A DNA stretch of 64,000 nt from Oncomelania hupensis (GCA_036898135.1 CM072511.1:79585262-79649261); one strand, 5' to 3'. Positions 37,736 to 61,296 are shown, numbered from the stretch's first letter. Notes: a model not told the origin generated them from the sequence alone. Numbers and translations: made by a program.

Positions 37736-38831
37736 AACGCGCCCCCCCCCCCTCCCACACACACCAACTCAAATGTTACTGCGGTCAATGGCTTTCCTTT
37801 ATTAGGCTATATTTTACTTTCAGTCTTCTCTAAACTGTGTTGAGTTAGTTATAAAAATAGTTACAGGATCCTAGGCAGAACAAAATATCTTTCAAATCAA
37901 ACACTTACGATTTAAAACAATTCCGGTCCATAATATAAAATAAAAAAATAAAAAAAATAAATATCTATATGTTAATCTGCAAATATACGTCATGCAAACA
38001 GTAACAGAACTAAGCGCAGCAAATATATATTCACCATGTTTAACAGTTCAACTGAATTCAAATCAATTTATTTCAAAGTTTTATTCCCAATGTCTATACA
38101 CAAACATGCAAAATTAGATCACTTCATTTTCACGGATGGAGAAACAAACGAACTGAATTTAAACGGCCAGAGCATATAGCATAAATGATACACTCACTGT
38201 AATTTGAAAAGGCTCAGTGACGCTGAAAATGTGTGATCTTGGGACCTTTCAACAAACCTAGGCTCAGCAAAAAAAATTATTATGGTCCATGTAGTTCGAT
38301 GAAACTACGTTCAGTTCAGCAGGCAACTTTAAAATAAGCTTTAGGGGTTATAAAATACATCATCTACACAATCAATTAAATCGATGGTATCAATCATATA
38401 TATAAAAGCAATAGGTCTATGTCAATCAGTCATTTAAAGCAATATCACTTGCAGAATCAAGTAGTTTAATTCAAGTGACACTGTACCTTGCTGCCTTTGG
38501 GCAGAATGCAAACCAGCAGGTCAAACATGGGGTGTTAGAAAGAATCGTAATGCAGTTAGACCTATTAGGGTTTTTCTTCTAAGATTTTGTTTATTTTCAT
38601 TGCATCCTTCGGAAGCAGTTAAAAAATGAAAGTGATACCATGTTTGCTTGAGTAAGACATTAATTCATTGCATCATTCCAGAGCTATAATGTCGTGTCAA
38701 GTGGTAAATGAAAATCTCTCCACAAGAGACAAAACTTTGTGCAAAATCCCACTAGAGGTCTAACGAGATACAAAAGTTACTTGAGTCAGGATGAATCACA
38801 CGACAACAGAGATTCACTGACAACCAAAAAT
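37736..38831. other. Spacer and probable GPCR 3' UTR
   Basis: A C run lies at 37741-37752. On the minus strand an AATAAA at 38595-38590 sits about 240 nt after the GPCR stop codon and is a candidate poly(A) signal. Confidence 0.4.
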
Positions 38832-51558
<12,727 letters not shown>

Positions 51559-52639
51559 CTGCAGAACAGATAGGCACAGACAGATGTACAGAAAGACAAA
51601 CGCGCGCGCCAACAAACACACACGCACTTACGAAAACACGCACGAACACACACACACACACAGACACACACACAATCGTGGTGTGAAATCAATGAAGTTA
51701 TTGAACTAAATGATCCAATCGCCTTTTGGCACACCATACACAGTTTGCTGTAAGGCAACAGCACGTACAATAATAAATATGTAACACTTTCAATAACCAG
51801 ACTTAATAAATGTGGTCAATCCATATCCCTTCCAGTGTCCTCTTTTATTTCAATATTAGAAAAAAGTTGCAATTGTAATAAAACTCAGTCACGTTTTTTT
51901 GGTAACTGATAAACCATACTCTATCAATATAGCCTTTCGGCCGGTCGTACGCAATGGCCGTCAACGTGATTCGACTCGACCAGAAATACTTGTTTGTTTT
52001 TGGTCAGGAAATTGAGTTTTGTTTTTTGACTATTTTCATTATGTAATGGCTGAGTGAATTTATTCGGTAGATAAAGCAACGCGTTGATAAGAAATGATTC
52101 AAACGAATGTGTGAGTCTTGCACACTGGTGCAATTTAAAGAAATATTGAGGAAAACAAAACAACCATCCGTGTTTGGTTGGACATATAAAACAGGAATGA
52201 GACGGCGAGGTGTGGGTGGTGAGTGTGGGAGTGATAGTCATGGTGATTATAGTTGTTTCCTTAGTTGTGATGGTATGATGTGTAGTTAAAAGATAGAGAG
52301 AGAGAGAGAGAGAATCCTCTTTCTGCTCCATGCCTTTTAATTGCCTCCTTTCCCCTCCTCTCCTCCCTATCTTTTCTCCTTGGTCTACTCTTGAGTAAAA
52401 CCCCCACCAAACAAAATTACAAATATTAATTCTAGTTACAAATGGTCACTTACTCCATTATAAATACTGCAATATAACAAAGTAATACAAGTCACCTCAA
52501 TGCATTAATAACTACAACACATATTAACGTAGGTATTTGCTACCCAAGACAATCTCGATATTTCACCCCAGGCAACCACAAATTCCTTTAATTACAATAA
52601 ATAAACGTTTAAGTCCATCACACTATCAATTCCACGTGC
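51559..52639. other. GPCR intron or upstream sequence
   Basis: CA-rich tract at 51600-51675 and a short (AG)n at 52293-52312. No TM4 or earlier GPCR exon was found on the minus strand. Confidence 0.5.
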
Positions 52640-53400
52640 AGCAACCCTCACCATCCACCCACATCTCATTAAACAACCTTACCACGACCCCCTCCCCCAC
52701 AACCACCCCCCCCCCCCCACCCCACCCCCCTTCACCCACCCTCCCAATTAAACCACCACCGTCACCCCCACACAACCCCCAGCCCCACCCTCCTTAACCC
52801 ACCAACCCCCACCCTACAAATCCCCACCCCCCCCCCACTACATAACAACCCCCCACCCCCCCTCCCCCCCCAAAAACCCACCCATCACCCCCCACACCCC
52901 ACCCAGTACCCCTCCCCCCCCCAAACTACCACCAAACCCAGCATCCCATCCACCCCAGCCCCCTGGAAAAACAACTACCAACCCCGCACCCCCCACCCCC
53001 CAACACAATCACCCCACTGGCCACCCCACCTTGCCCAACCCCCACCCCCCATACAAACATCTGCAACATAACCCGCCCCCCTGACCACAACACCCAACCA
53101 CCCCCCCAACCCCACACACCACCCCCCACAAAATCCCCAAAACCCCCCCCGCCCCCCCCCCCCCATCCCCCCTCCCCCCTCCAGCCCCATTTCACAACCC
53201 CGACCATGACCCCCACACCCGGACACCCTATAACTCCGCCACCAATACACGACCCATTTGCAACATGAAACAACCCCAGCCAAGCCACTTGCCCAAAACC
53301 AATAAAAATGATCATGAACACCCGATCCCCGAAAAACCACAAACCATCCTTCCACACCTGCTGGTCAATCCAACTTGAGACATTATCTATCACCCCTATA
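52640..53400. repeat. C/A-rich, G-depleted tract
   Basis: Over about 700 bp the plus strand consists mostly of C and A with many C5-C13 runs and few G. The complementary strand, the sense strand of the GPCR gene, is therefore dense in G runs. Long Gly/Trp/Val frames on the minus strand here come from composition. Confidence 0.85.
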
Positions 53401-54291
53401 CCTTAATTGCCTGTGCTAAAAAAAAAATCAATACACCCATCTCACAAAAATTATAGTCAAACATAACGCCAATAAAATAAAGGTTATAATAAACATCGCA
53501 AAATTACTTCTAATAATACAAAAGATATGCTAAAACAACTTAGTGCATGAATGGCAGAAATAAACCAAGTTAATTTCTCTCGAACCCATCTGAAAACGGT
53601 TATTTGAAGACGCCATATCTCTCTGTAAATCGTGCTGGATCAGCAATAATACAAGTTTACATCAGAATCCAAGATTGTTTCAGCTCGAACATGAAACGGA
53701 GTTATCAAGTTACACCCCAGCTGAAATAGACAACATAACAGAAGAATTTGTTTATATTATTTTAGTTTATTTATTTATACATTAAATTTATTTATTTATT
53801 TAAATTAATTGTTATAACTATCATTTATATTAATGTTTAATTAGTATTTTTAAAGTTTATATCACATTTGTGGTATCAGATACAAATTAATTAATAAAAT
53901 CGAATCAAATTTTGGTTATGTTACACTCTCCTTACAAAAAAATTAAATTGATCTTGGTCGAATCCTAAAAAATTAATAGTCAAATACACAACTAACAGGA
54001 TTAGATCCCTATCGGAAGCGAAACTTCACATCTTAAAGAGACATGTCAACTTACTCGTTTAACATGCCTGCCAAATGTACCAAAACAGATTCATGCTCAT
54101 GACACAAACCGCTACTGTATATTACCCATATCAAAACAGCTTTCAGATCAAAAAACACAAAAAACTTCACACTATTATCAAACACAAAACATCGTTAACT
54201 TAAACACTAAATACACAAACTTTTCTTATTCCATATTCAAAGTATCATAATATTCAGACTGATATATATTCTAAACCACTAACTTCAAACA
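53401..54291. other. AT-rich sequence left of the LTR element
   Basis: No gene is seen; AT-rich throughout. Confidence 0.5.
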
Positions 54292-54296
54292 ATTGT
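54292..54296. repeat. Candidate target-site duplication (left)
   Basis: ATTGT here against ATTGG at 63024-63028: four of five bases match. The single mismatch and the disturbed left LTR edge leave this uncertain. Confidence 0.5.
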
Positions 54297-56008
54297 TGCA
54301 TCACGACCCACACATCAGTTTGAACTATTGTTTTTGTAGATAGGTGTCTTCTCGCAAGTGCCTATGAATCATCGTTTTGGGTGCCTTTGAATAAGCCGGG
54401 ACAAAAGTAAATGAAAAGTGTGACGTAACTTATTGTCGTAGAAAAGAGGAAATGACGAAAGAGAAAGAAGACAGGTATTTGGTCGTTACATGGAGGTACC
54501 AGGAACAGTGAATCTAGGAGCAGTGTGTTGAATCGTTTTTCGTCCCTGCTAATCCTTTATCCGTCAACTGTACGCTTAAGGAAATACGTACGTGATATCC
54601 TCACGTAGCGGTGCCCTACGACAAGAACTTGAGTTTTCACCAGAAGTCGTTTGAGAACGATGAGGGAGAAAGAGTTCGACCTTGAAACTGGTGCAAGTTC
54701 GACTGTTTGTTTTAGTCAATGAAGATCGAGACGACTAGTAGACCTGACCGTTGACCTACCTGTACCAAAAGGAATGCTGCGGATGAAGAGACGTATCCGA
54801 CCTTAGCCGCATCACCGTATCCACGGGTAGTTGAGTAAGTGTGGACTTGGGTGTTTTCACTGGCTAGTCGGGTGTCTCTTTGTTGTCATTTATTTCTGTG
54901 GTCCGTATTTTGTCGTGTCATTGTTGGTTATCATTATGTTGTGGGGCTAAAATATTATGGGGAAGTATTATACTCGAATAAGTGATACCATATTTTTTAC
55001 AATCATTATTCTTCCAAGCATACAACACATTCAAGGTTGCAGTCATTCATTCATACATGCGTTAGATTTACATTTGTGATTGTTACAATACAAGAGTTAG
55101 CGATTATTATTATTAAGGAAAATGGTTGAGTTTTCAATTGCATCAGGAAGCATGTATAAATTGTTACTCAAATTCTTAGAAGATTTTGTATGGGTTATGT
55201 TGCAGTGTACCTTTCGCTTTTTGCCTTTGGTTTCATCTTCAACTTCGATTTTACCTTCAACTTCAACTTTAACTTCGACTTTGTTTTTGGGTTTACCATC
55301 ACTTTTCACCGATTGTATTATAATAGACTTTCTGCCAGTGAACTTTTTGCCTTCGCTTCTTCACCACAGACTTTGAAATATTGGATGACCACGGCAGATG
55401 CGTCTAATCGTAGCAGCTACAGTCCCAGTGACATTCGAGGTGTATGCACTTATCGATTACATCTAGTGCATTGACAATTTTTAGTTTATTTGCCTACTGT
55501 GTTCCCGGGACATATATACATTTCACTCCTGCGTTGAGCGAGTTCATGCTCTAGTGTCTTCGGGACGTTTTTGTTATTATGCAATTTCGTATTGCAAAGG
55601 TTTGATCGCAGGAGTGTGATATGTATTTGTAAAATGGGCCTTGTGAACTGAAATCGTTATAACAGTAGTAGCAACAAATTTGTAAACAGTGCATAGGTTG
55701 TGTGCGAACAATGAGTGAACAGTAGAAAAGGAAAACAAAGAGACTGAACGAGAATACTGTGTAGAACCATTTAATTTATTTAAAACAAAGAACATTTCAT
55801 TCTGTCGTTTGATTTTATCACCTTTATAAATTTTAGTTATTCATTTACGACTCCATGTTATGTTCATGTGAATAAATTGTTGTTTTATTTTGCCAACGTA
55901 ATACTTGTCTCTATCGATTCATCCGTTGTTCACGTATGGTTGCATACACTGCTCAAAGTTCCCCTTTATGGTAAGAGAAACGAAGGACCGTAAGGGGGGG
56001 CTTTGACA
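54297..56008 (+). repeat. 5' LTR
   Basis: TG...CA ends. From about 54365 to 56008 it aligns without any gap to the 3' LTR at a constant offset of 7,015 bp, with no difference in the parts compared base by base. The first ~60 bp differ by several small indels. Candidate TATA box TATATA at 55513-55518 and AATAAA at 55871-55876 suggest R between about 55545 and 55895. Confidence 0.93.
55217..55290 (+). repeat. Degenerate hexamer repeat in the LTR U3
   Basis: About ten copies of a CTTCAA/CTTYGA-type hexamer (TCAACTTCGATTTTACCTTC). The same array is at 62232-62305 in the 3' LTR. It keeps short frames open on both strands. Confidence 0.6.
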
Positions 56009-56012
56009 TATT

Positions 56013-56030
56013 TGGTGGCAGCGGTGGGAT
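56013..56030 (+). promoter_or_regulatory. Primer-binding site, tRNA-Leu
   Basis: TGGTGGCAGCGGTGGGAT starts 4 bp after the LTR and is complementary to the CCA-bearing 3' end of a metazoan tRNA-Leu (acceptor ending CCGCTGCCA). Complementarity nearly continues into the T loop (CGAAC at 56031-56035) with one base missing. Confidence 0.85.
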
Positions 56031-56328
56031 CGAACGGATGAATGGAGGAGATAGAATTACGTTGACATTGTTGTGTTATACCATACAATCAGAGTAAGTG
56101 ACGTGGGTGGTTGGCGGGTGCTGGAGCGTTTTGAATCGCGTGGGCGCACTTAGAGCACCCGACAGTAATAAGGTAGGCAACCAAGCCCACACTTTACTAT
56201 AATACAACTTAGTGTCATCTGAGCCAAACCGTGGTATAACTGTTGAGTTATTTGAACTCTGAGATATATAGTTGGTAAATAGATTTGTTGTTTACCAATT
56301 ATACAAGAAAAGGTGGTCGGCTAGCAAA

Positions 56329-58557
56329 ATGTCCGCCACCCGGAAAGGTACAAAACGTGCTGGGGCCAAGAAAACGATTGGTGGGGAAGGGACATCGATC
56401 ACCCCTAGCAGCGACTCAGCCGATATTGTACTGGGAGCATCGGGAGAAGCGACCATGTCCAGTTTGACGAGAGAAGAGACTCTGAGTACGTCTGTCTTAG
56501 GTTTCCCTCGCATGGCGGTAGCCGTAGAACCGTCAAGGAACCAAGAGACGTCCGAAGTGATTGACGTATCCGTGAAGTATAGAGAATTAGGTATGAGCCT
56601 AGGCCTGCGAGAAGAGGCGCTAGCGAGATTTGTCGTGGATGGCATCCAAAAGGAAGAAGAACGAAGAGAGCGAGAAGAAGACAGACGTTTAGTGGAGAGG
56701 AAAATGGAAGAAGAGCGAAGAAAAATAGAAGAAGAGCGAAGAGAGCGCGAAGAAGACAGACGGCTAATGGAAAGAAAAATAGAAGAAGACAGACGTTTAG
56801 TGGAGAGGAAAATGGAAGAAGAGCGAAGAAAAATAGAAGAAGAGCGAAGAGAGCGCGAAGAAGACAGACGGCTAATGGAAAGAAAAATAGAAGAAGACAG
56901 ACGTCTAATGGAGAGGAAAATGGAAGAAGAGCGAAAGGAAAAAGAAGAAGAACGTCGCCGACGCGAAGAGGAAAAAGAAGAAGAACGTCGCCGACGCGAA
57001 GAAGAAAAAGAAGAAGAACGTCGCCGACGAGAAGAGGAAAAAGAAGAAGACAGACGTCTGATGGAGAGGAAAATGGAAGAAGAACGTCGCCGACGAGAGG
57101 AAGAGAAAGAAGAAGAACGTCGCCGACGAGAGGAAGAGAAAGAAGAAGAACGTCGCCGACGCGAGGAAGACAAAGAAGAAGAACGAAGATCATTAGAAAT
57201 CAGAATGGAGGCAGAGAAAGAACGGATGAAAATGCAGATGGAGGTGATCAGAGAAGAACGCGAAGTTTTCGCTGACCGTTCAACTCGTAGAGAACATCAT
57301 GATGGTTACCGACTGAAAATTCACCCTTTCGATGGTAGAGAAGACATCGAAGCTTATCTGCGTCATTTTGAACTCATAGCTGAATCACAAGGATGGAATA
57401 GAGATTGCTGGGCAGCAAGGTTGTCTCCACTATTGTCAGGAGAAGCGCGCGATACGTATCTGCGTCTGACACCCGAACAGGCTCAAGATTTTGAAGAAGT
57501 ACGCAACGCGCTGTTACGTCGTTTTCGCCGCGATGCGGAATGGTATCGCCGACAGTTCCGAGAGACCAAGAAAGAACAAAATGAAACTTTTCCGCAATTT
57601 CTCATCCGGTTGCAGACATCTGTAGAAAGATGGTTTTCCTTGGCAGACAAAGACATCGATGACGCGAAGTCTGTGTTAGACATGTTTTTGGCTGAACAGA
57701 TATATTCAGTAATGAATCCTGAGCTCGAGATGTTCGTGCGTGAACGATTGCCGACAGACGCCGCACAAGCAGCCGAATATGCTCAACTGCATTTGGACGT
57801 AAAACGAGCCGTATCCCGAGGACCTGTTTTCCAAAGAGCGAGTCCACGAAAACCGAGCAGTCAACCCGAGCGTAGACCGAACGAGTCACAAACGAGATTG
57901 AGGGAACCTATTAGGAGACCAGTTGTCGGTAGAGATGAAAGAGACAGGAGGAATTCAGACGAGTGCTATAAGTGTGGGGGTAAGGGGCACTTCGCCAGGC
58001 AATGCATGAAAACGCATGCAGTCAGTCAGGTTACAATTGCGACCGACACCCTACCGATCTATACTCCGCCAATAGACGTCCGATCTATTAAACCCTATAA
58101 CCCGTGGAGTGAGGGTCGGATCAACGAAAATACAGTACGCATCATGCGTGATACTGGAGCAGAGATGGGAGCAGTTGCTTCAAAATGGGTCAAACCTGAA
58201 GATTACACAGGGAGGAGTGTTGAAGTGTACTTAGCAGACCAGACAAAAACAGGAAAGTACCCTACAGCATGGGTGAAACTTGAATCAGGCTTTGTGACAG
58301 GGACTGTTGAACTGTTCGTCCTTGACCACATGGGACCTGACATTCTTCTGGGTAACTGGATTACATTTTCATCTGGTTACCGAAGCCCAGTTACCATTGA
58401 TGGTAGTGAATGTGCCGTGGCAGCAGCAGTTGAAACAAGAGGACAAATAGAACGTGAAAAACGAGTGACAGTACCTTTGCAGGTATCGAAAACTCTAGGA
58501 GTGGAAGTCACACCGACAGAGTTGGCTGCATTGCAAGAAGAAGACGATAGTCCTTAA
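56329..58557 (+). CDS. gag: Gag-protease polyprotein
   Basis: ATG at 56329 (context GCAAAATGT) is the first in-frame ATG; the frame runs 742 codons to TAA at 58555-58557. Order: a Ser/Thr-rich start; about 200 residues of Glu/Arg/Lys helix (56650-57260) with internal tandem repeats; a capsid domain (about 57300-57820) whose second half resembles a SCAN domain (DMFLAEQIYSVMNPEL, FVRERLPTDAAQAAEY); a CCHC knuckle CYKCGGKGHFARQC (57964-58005); and an aspartic protease with DTGAE at 58150-58164 and later DILLGNW. The protein would assemble particles and process itself and Pol. Confidence 0.92.
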   Translation: MSATRKGTKRAGAKKTIGGEGTSITPSSDSADIVLGASGEATMSSLTREETLSTSVLGFPRMAVAVEPSRNQETSEVIDVSVKYRELGMSLGLREEALARFVVDGIQKEEERREREEDRRLVERKMEEERRKIEEERREREEDRRLMERKIEEDRRLVERKMEEERRKIEEERREREEDRRLMERKIEEDRRLMERKMEEERKEKEEERRRREEEKEEERRRREEEKEEERRRREEEKEEDRRLMERKMEEERRRREEEKEEERRRREEEKEEERRRREEDKEEERRSLEIRMEAEKERMKMQMEVIREEREVFADRSTRREHHDGYRLKIHPFDGREDIEAYLRHFELIAESQGWNRDCWAARLSPLLSGEARDTYLRLTPEQAQDFEEVRNALLRRFRRDAEWYRRQFRETKKEQNETFPQFLIRLQTSVERWFSLADKDIDDAKSVLDMFLAEQIYSVMNPELEMFVRERLPTDAAQAAEYAQLHLDVKRAVSRGPVFQRASPRKPSSQPERRPNESQTRLREPIRRPVVGRDERDRRNSDECYKCGGKGHFARQCMKTHAVSQVTIATDTLPIYTPPIDVRSIKPYNPWSEGRINENTVRIMRDTGAEMGAVASKWVKPEDYTGRSVEVYLADQTKTGKYPTAWVKLESGFVTGTVELFVLDHMGPDILLGNWITFSSGYRSPVTIDGSECAVAAAVETRGQIEREKRVTVPLQVSKTLGVEVTPTELAALQEEDDSP
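58499..58557 (+). promoter_or_regulatory. Gag/Pol overlap with predicted +1 frameshift site
   Basis: The Pol frame is open from 58499 (preceded by TAG) and overlaps the end of Gag by 59 nt. Pol has no ATG near its start, so it must be reached by frameshifting. The Gag frame ends AGT CCT TAA; slipping one base forward from CCT to CTT enters Pol just before the stop, as at other +1 sites where a slow stop codon follows a slippery codon. Confidence 0.6.
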
Positions 58558-61255
58558 AAAAGTTCGAGCGTTGGCTGATGCCCAGAGCGAACTGAAGTCA
58601 GGAAATGCTACAGTAAAATTCACGCGAAAGAAAGGGTTACTATACAGGTTGCATCAGTTGCGAGGAGTGGAGACATCGCAGCTAGTAGTTCCCAAGAAAC
58701 TACGAAAAGAAGTCATGAGGCTAGCTCATGATCCCCCCATGGCAGGACACCTAGGAGGAAAACGAACTCGCGAACGTATATGGAATACGTTTTTCTGGCC
58801 AGGTATGTGCGCAGACGTTCGCAGGTACTGTGCATCATGCATTGAATGCCAGAGAGTGACACCAAGGGGTCGAGTCAGCAAGGTACCCCTACAAAAGATG
58901 CCTTTGATGGACGAACCATTCCAAAGAGTGGCTATCGACATTGTAGGTCCGATTGCACCAAAGTCGGAACAAGGTAACCAATACATTTTGGTAGTTGTCG
59001 ACTACGCTACACGATACCCAGAAGCAGTTCCGTTGAAAAGAATTGACACTGAAAAAGTAGCAGAGGCTATGTGGACCATATGGTCGAGGGTAGGCATCCC
59101 TCGTGAAATACTAACCGACAGGGGGACGCAGTTCATGTCAGCAGTCATGGATGAAATGAACAGATTGTTGGCCATCCATGGAAAAGCCACCACACCCTAC
59201 CACCCTCAGTGTAACGGGCTGGTTGAGCGGTTTAACGGCACTCTGATGACCATGCTGAGAAAACTGACTACAGAACAGCCACGGATGTGGGACCGGTACA
59301 TACCAGCTCTTCTTTTCGCCTACCGAGAGGTACCTCAAGAGGCTACTGGATTTTCACCGTTTGAGCTACTATACGGAAAAACAGTCAGAGGACCGATGGC
59401 CGTGTTGAGAGAGCTATGGTCGAAGGAGATTGCTGCTGAAGAAGTGAAAGTAAGCAGTGAATACGTAGTCGATCTACGCAATCGCATCGAGGAGACGTGC
59501 CAGATAGCAAAAGAACATATGAAAGGTGTTGCAGAGCGCCAGAAACACTACTTTGACCGAAAAGCGAAACCCAGGGTCTTCAAAGCAGGCGACAGAGTGT
59601 TGCTGTTGCTACCCACTAAACATAATAAACTCCAAATGGCTTGGCAAGGACCCTATGAAGTCATAGAAAAAGTTGGCGAATGCGATTATCGCATATCAGT
59701 AGGACGGAAAACTAAACTCTTCCACGTCAATCTGCTGAAAGAATGCAGAGAAAGAGTGACAGTCGATACAGTAGTGACAGAAGACGATCAATGGAAAGAA
59801 GAACAAGTGGGCAACGACATTCCAACGTGTCCGTTAGTGGCGACCGAGGGTCCGAAAGATGTACACGTTGACCCAGAATGTCCAGAAATTCATGAGGACA
59901 TCCTAAACATAGTGTCAGACTATGCAGACATTTTCACTGATTTCCCTTTACGATGCACCTTGGATACGTGCGAGATAAAGATGATCAATGAAGAGCCAGT
60001 CCGTACAAGACAATACCCTTTACCTCATTCGCAAATGCAGGTGGTGAAGGATGAAGTAGAAACGATGATGAAATTACGGGTCATTGAGAGAGCAACGTCA
60101 CCGTATAGCTCACCGATTGTGCTAGTGAAAAAAAAAGATGGACAAATACGATTTTGCGTTGATTTTCGCAAAATGAATCGTAACATCGTCTTCGACGCTG
60201 AGCCTCTACCTGATATCGATTTTTTGTTCGCGAAGCTCGCAAAAGCGAAATACCTGAGCAAAATAGATTTGTCAAAAGGGTATTGGCAAATTCCAATGAA
60301 AAAAGAGGACAAAGAAAAGACAGCGTTCACCACTCCTGAAGGTCAGTTCCAGTGGTGCGTGATGCCTTTTGGATTGAAGACTGCCGGAGCTATATTTTCC
60401 CGAATGATGCGGAAGTTATTGGCACCCCTTCACATGCCTGAAATAGACAACTTCATGGATGATTTGATGATAGCTACTCAAACAAAAGAAAGGCATTTGG
60501 AATGTCTAAGAGCGTTGTGTCAGAGACTCCGCGAAGTGCAGTTAGCTGCAAGACCGTCAAAATGTTTCCTAGGATTTCAGAGTTTGGAGTATCTGGGACA
60601 CATGGTAGGGCGAGGTAAGATTCAACCAGACCGTCAGAAAATGGATCGCATCGGAGAAACGTCACAACCAACTACAAAGAAACAAGTGAGGTCGTTTTTG
60701 GGGTTAGCGAGCTACTACAGGAGGTTTGTACCAAACTTTGCAGCCATAGCCGCACCTCTATCCGATCTGACGAAGGGAGGAAAAACAGGACCAGTCGCAT
60801 GGACGGAAGCATGCGAAAGAGCTTTCAACACTTTGAAAGAAAGGCTGTGCTCTAGTCCTGTATGTTGTCTGCCAGATGGCGAAAAACCGTTTGTTTTGCA
60901 AACAGACGCGTCAGACACAGGTATTGGAGCAGTACTATGCCAAGATCAGGGTCACGGACTCCAACCAGTGGCTTGTGTCAGCCGGAAGTTAGTTGCCGCA
61001 GAAAAGAACTACTCAACGATTGAGAAGGAATGTTTAGCGTTGATTTGGGGACTTCAACGATTTCAGCAATATGTGTACGATCGGACAGTCATCGTACAAA
61101 CTGATCACCAACCGCTGAAATACCTTCAGAAATCGAAAACTACCAGCAGCAGGTTGATGAGATGGGCGCTGTTAATGCAGTCGTTTCCACTGGTTATTGA
61201 AAGTATTCCTGGAAAGGAAAACGTCACTGCAGACTTTTTGAGCAGAAACGTGTAA
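58553..61255 (+). CDS. pol: Pol: integrase - reverse transcriptase - RNase H
   Basis: Residue numbers count from the codon at 58571. HHCC zinc domain: H53, H60, C87, C90. Integrase core: D123, D183, E219, a D,D(35)E arrangement. A GPY/F-type module follows (WQGPYEV at 358-364, FHVNLLKEC at 384-392). The reverse transcriptase begins near residue 475 with SPYSSPIVLVKKKDG, catalytic D566 and FMDD at 628-631. RNase H has TDAS (D779), E820 and D845. TAA is at 61253-61255. The usual gypsy order is RT-RNase H-integrase; here integrase is first. No chromodomain or envelope is present. Confidence 0.94.
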   Translation, partial: LKKVRALADAQSELKSGNATVKFTRKKGLLYRLHQLRGVETSQLVVPKKLRKEVMRLAHDPPMAGHLGGKRTRERIWNTFFWPGMCADVRRYCASCIECQRVTPRGRVSKVPLQKMPLMDEPFQRVAIDIVGPIAPKSEQGNQYILVVVDYATRYPEAVPLKRIDTEKVAEAMWTIWSRVGIPREILTDRGTQFMSAVMDEMNRLLAIHGKATTPYHPQCNGLVERFNGTLMTMLRKLTTEQPRMWDRYIPALLFAYREVPQEATGFSPFELLYGKTVRGPMAVLRELWSKEIAAEEVKVSSEYVVDLRNRIEETCQIAKEHMKGVAERQKHYFDRKAKPRVFKAGDRVLLLLPTKHNKLQMAWQGPYEVIEKVGECDYRISVGRKTKLFHVNLLKECRERVTVDTVVTEDDQWKEEQVGNDIPTCPLVATEGPKDVHVDPECPEIHEDILNIVSDYADIFTDFPLRCTLDTCEIKMINEEPVRTRQYPLPHSQMQVVKDEVETMMKLRVIERATSPYSSPIVLVKKKDGQIRFCVDFRKMNRNIVFDAEPLPDIDFLFAKLAKAKYLSKIDLSKGYWQIPMKKEDKEKTAFTTPEGQFQWCVMPFGLKTAGAIFSRMMRKLLAPLHMPEIDNFMDDLMIATQTKERHLECLRALCQRLREVQLAARPSKCFLGFQSLEYLGHMVGRGKIQPDRQKMDRIGETSQPTTKKQVRSFLGLASYYRRFVPNFAAIAAPLSDLTKGGKTGPVAWTEACERAFNTLKERLCSSPVCCLPDGEKPFVLQTDASDTGIGAVLCQDQGHGLQPVACVSRKLVAAEKNYSTIEKECLALIWGLQRFQQYVYDRTVIVQTDHQPLKYLQKSKTTSSRLMRWALLMQSFPLVIESIPGKENVTADFLSRNV

Positions 61256-61296
61256 GTCGTGAACTTTGAGTTTGAACAAAACCAAGGTTTTGTCTT

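Noticed and set aside
52926..53393. Gly/Trp/Val-rich minus-strand frames
   Set aside because: Produced by the G-run composition of the C/A-rich tract.
55122..55474. Short frames within the LTR, repeated at 62137-62489
   Set aside because: They overlap on several frames and strands and follow from the hexamer repeat. LTR U3/R sequence is the better explanation.
56292..57193. Long Ser- or Leu-rich frames on the minus strand opposite gag
   Set aside because: They are the complement of the Glu/Arg/Lys codon repeats of Gag and carry no domain or start context.
58571..58573. TTG as the start codon of Pol
   Set aside because: There is no in-frame ATG nearby and the frame stays open 72 nt further upstream, overlapping Gag. 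Frameshift expression is more plausible than TTG initiation.
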